Shown here piece by piece: positions 62,575-64,000 of a stretch of 64,000 nucleotides of DNA. The stretch's first letter is position 1; each line of letters begins with the position of its first letter. The stretch is from Bacteroidota bacterium. Its GTDB lineage: Bacteria; Bacteroidota; Bacteroidia; NS11-12g; UBA9320. The DNA is taken from assembly GCA_947468275.1 (NCBI GenBank), contig CANIKO010000011.1, forward strand, positions 1 through 64,000, in the 5' to 3' direction. The notes beneath the pieces were generated by a model. The model was not told where the DNA came from and ran no database searches. It saw only the letters and a program-made list of their open reading frames with translations. Both the position numbers and the translations under genes were made by a program.

Positions 62575-64000
62575 ATGAACAAACGATTAAGTTCTAAATT
62601 ATTAACACCCTTGCTTTTGGCCAGCCTTATTTGGGGCTGCAAACGCGAACTTTCAACCAATTGGGATGCAGAATATGCCTTACCAATAGCCCACGCCGAA
62701 ATGGATTTAGGCGATTTGGTTGGAGATAGTCTTTTAGTAAAGAAAGGCGATAACAGTCTTGATTTGGTTTACAATTATCAATTGGCGGTAGACAGTATCA
62801 ACAAATATTTAGAAGTACCCGATACTTTACAAAATAAGTCAGTAACACTTTCTAAAATAGTATTGGACAACAGAACGCTTTCTGATACGATAACCCTTGG
62901 TCAAATTTATCCACTTTCAAAATTATTGGATGGACAAACCCAAACTTTGCCTGCCTTTGACCAAGATGGGTCCAATAACAAACAAGAAATTGATGTGACC
63001 AAACAATTTTTCAAACAAGCTAAATTTAAGGACGGTTATATTGATATGACATTGAGCAATGACTTGCCAGTGGAAGCTGAAAAAATCGTTTTTCAATTGC
63101 TAAACAAAGGTGATAATGCAATTATTGTCTATGATTCATTTTTAAATGTATTACCCCATACCTCGGTAAAAACAACAAAATCACTAGCAGGAAAAAAGAT
63201 TGATGGGGTGTTGATTGGTATAGTTAAACGGATTAAAACCAAAGCAAGCACTACCCCGGTTTTAATTGATTCAAAAAAAGGGATACGACTGGATTTAGAA
63301 ATTAGGGATTTAGAAATAGAATATGCCACGGCAATTTTCCCAGCTCAAAATTTGGTAGATGAAAATCAAGAAGTACAATATAACTTGGGTGGAGCTGAGA
63401 TTACTTATATGGAATTAAACTCAGGATATGTGGTTATGGAAGTTTTTAGTAATGTGCAGGAAGAAATTATTTTGGACTACAAAATCCCTAATTCTATGAA
63501 AAATTTTGACAAGAGCAATTATGTAAGACAAACGGTAAAAGTACCGCCTGCCGTCAAAGGTTCATTTTCCAAAGTAGTTAAAAAATTTCCATTGGATGGA
63601 TACCAAATCTTTTACCGAGGAAAAACTCCAGACTTGCCCCCATTTAAGTTCAACACTGTTTACAGTGAATTTACTGCAAGGATAGAATATTCAGGAGTAG
63701 AAAGAACGTTATCGCTCAAAGACAGTGTTTATGTGCGGTTTGGACTTACTGATATCAAACCCAAACTAGCGATAGGCGATTTTGGAATACATTTTTTCAA
63801 CTTTGATGAAAAAAAACCGGTTAAGTTTTTTGAAAATGTAAAAGGAAACATAAGTTTGGAGGATGTTACAATGAATTTATTTTTTAAAAATACATTTGGC
63901 ATTCAAGCCGATATGACCATTGATAATATAACCGGAGTAAATACCCGAACCAATAATGCCGTTAAACTTATATCTTCAGCATTGCCTCCAACTTTTACTA
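62575..64000 (+). CDS. Large predicted lipoprotein, cut by right edge
   Basis: The frame from ATG 62575 reads to the end of the window without a stop (475 codons). Residues 1-22 form a lipoprotein signal with the lipobox LIWGC (Cys22), so the protein is likely anchored at the outer membrane. The mature chain is rich in beta-strand-like stretches (SVTLSKIVLDNRTLSDTITLG, YVVMEVFSNVQEEIILDY, VYVRFGLTDIKPKLAIGDFGIHFF) with DxxNG-like turns. I do not recognise a family. The C-terminus is unseen. It is divergent from thiN across about 165 bp. Confidence 0.75.
   Translation, partial: MNKRLSSKLLTPLLLASLIWGCKRELSTNWDAEYALPIAHAEMDLGDLVGDSLLVKKGDNSLDLVYNYQLAVDSINKYLEVPDTLQNKSVTLSKIVLDNRTLSDTITLGQIYPLSKLLDGQTQTLPAFDQDGSNNKQEIDVTKQFFKQAKFKDGYIDMTLSNDLPVEAEKIVFQLLNKGDNAIIVYDSFLNVLPHTSVKTTKSLAGKKIDGVLIGIVKRIKTKASTTPVLIDSKKGIRLDLEIRDLEIEYATAIFPAQNLVDENQEVQYNLGGAEITYMELNSGYVVMEVFSNVQEEIILDYKIPNSMKNFDKSNYVRQTVKVPPAVKGSFSKVVKKFPLDGYQIFYRGKTPDLPPFKFNTVYSEFTARIEYSGVERTLSLKDSVYVRFGLTDIKPKLAIGDFGIHFFNFDEKKPVKFFENVKGNISLEDVTMNLFFKNTFGIQADMTIDNITGVNTRTNNAVKLISSALPPTFT

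Overview
The window is an A+T-rich stretch of a Bacteroidota chromosome. The evidence is phylum-specific: a short primary sigma factor without region 1.1, promoters of the form TTTG-N18/19-TAnnTTTG, proteins with type IX secretion (T9SS) C-terminal sorting domains, a fused E1 alpha/beta 2-oxo acid dehydrogenase, a bacterial geranylgeranylglyceryl-phosphate synthase homologue, HYR-type repeat adhesins and few recognisable Shine-Dalgarno sequences. I cannot place it below phylum. Most of the window is ordinary chromosome; no phage, transposase, integrase or CRISPR array was seen.

Layout. 1-1374: 5' part of a repeat-rich secreted protein that runs off the left edge. 1.6-7.1 kb: a dual cyclophilin/FKBP isomerase, then a minus-strand operon of fused E1 dehydrogenase plus two glycosyltransferases. 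7.2-14.3 kb (plus strand): ExbB/ExbD, an acetyltransferase, a small lipoprotein, two alpha/beta hydrolases, a Wzx-like flippase overlapping dUTPase, and two small ligand-binding-fold proteins. 14.5-21.8 kb: a T9SS SGNH esterase, an MFS transporter, RmuC and a sodium:solute symporter. 21.8-22.3 kb: a decayed RelE/ParE-type toxin-antitoxin locus. 22.3-27 kb: a penicillinase-like lipoprotein, a NagZ/serine-hydrolase fusion and a peroxiredoxin. 27-32.4 kb: feoA-feoB, a roughly 2-kb segment with two unrecognised secreted-protein genes bounded by a repeat of the feoB 3' end, then rpoD. 32.5-41.7 kb: Ric with an Rrf2 regulator, a GbsR/MarR regulator, isocitrate dehydrogenase, a DUF2795 protein, a lytic transglycosylase with a GGGP synthase homologue, B12-dependent ribonucleotide reductase and a CAU tRNA. 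42-48 kb: a small secreted protein and an 1854-residue T9SS adhesin. 48-54 kb: UDP-glucuronate decarboxylase, TadA, and a glycan operon (membrane mannosyltransferase-like protein, methyltransferase, methyltransferase-GT2 fusion). 54-64 kb: a double-domain TonB-like protein, accB-accC, guaB, a T9SS/PKD protein, a methyltransferase with thiamine pyrophosphokinase, and the start of a large lipoprotein cut by the right edge.

How the genes fit together. Envelope and surface functions dominate: polyprenyl-linked glycan assembly (GT2/GT-C/flippase/UXS), peptidoglycan turnover (NagZ fusion, lytic transglycosylase), TonB energisation (ExbBD) and T9SS cargo. Iron and NO handling (FeoAB, Ric, Rrf2) lie near each other. 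The observations most worth a second look are the feoB 3'-end repeat bracketing an unknown gene pair, a perfect six-fold C-x4 cysteine/histidine ladder in the adhesin, and a recurring arrangement in which the -7 promoter element ends only 4-5 nt before the start codon, implying leaderless transcripts.
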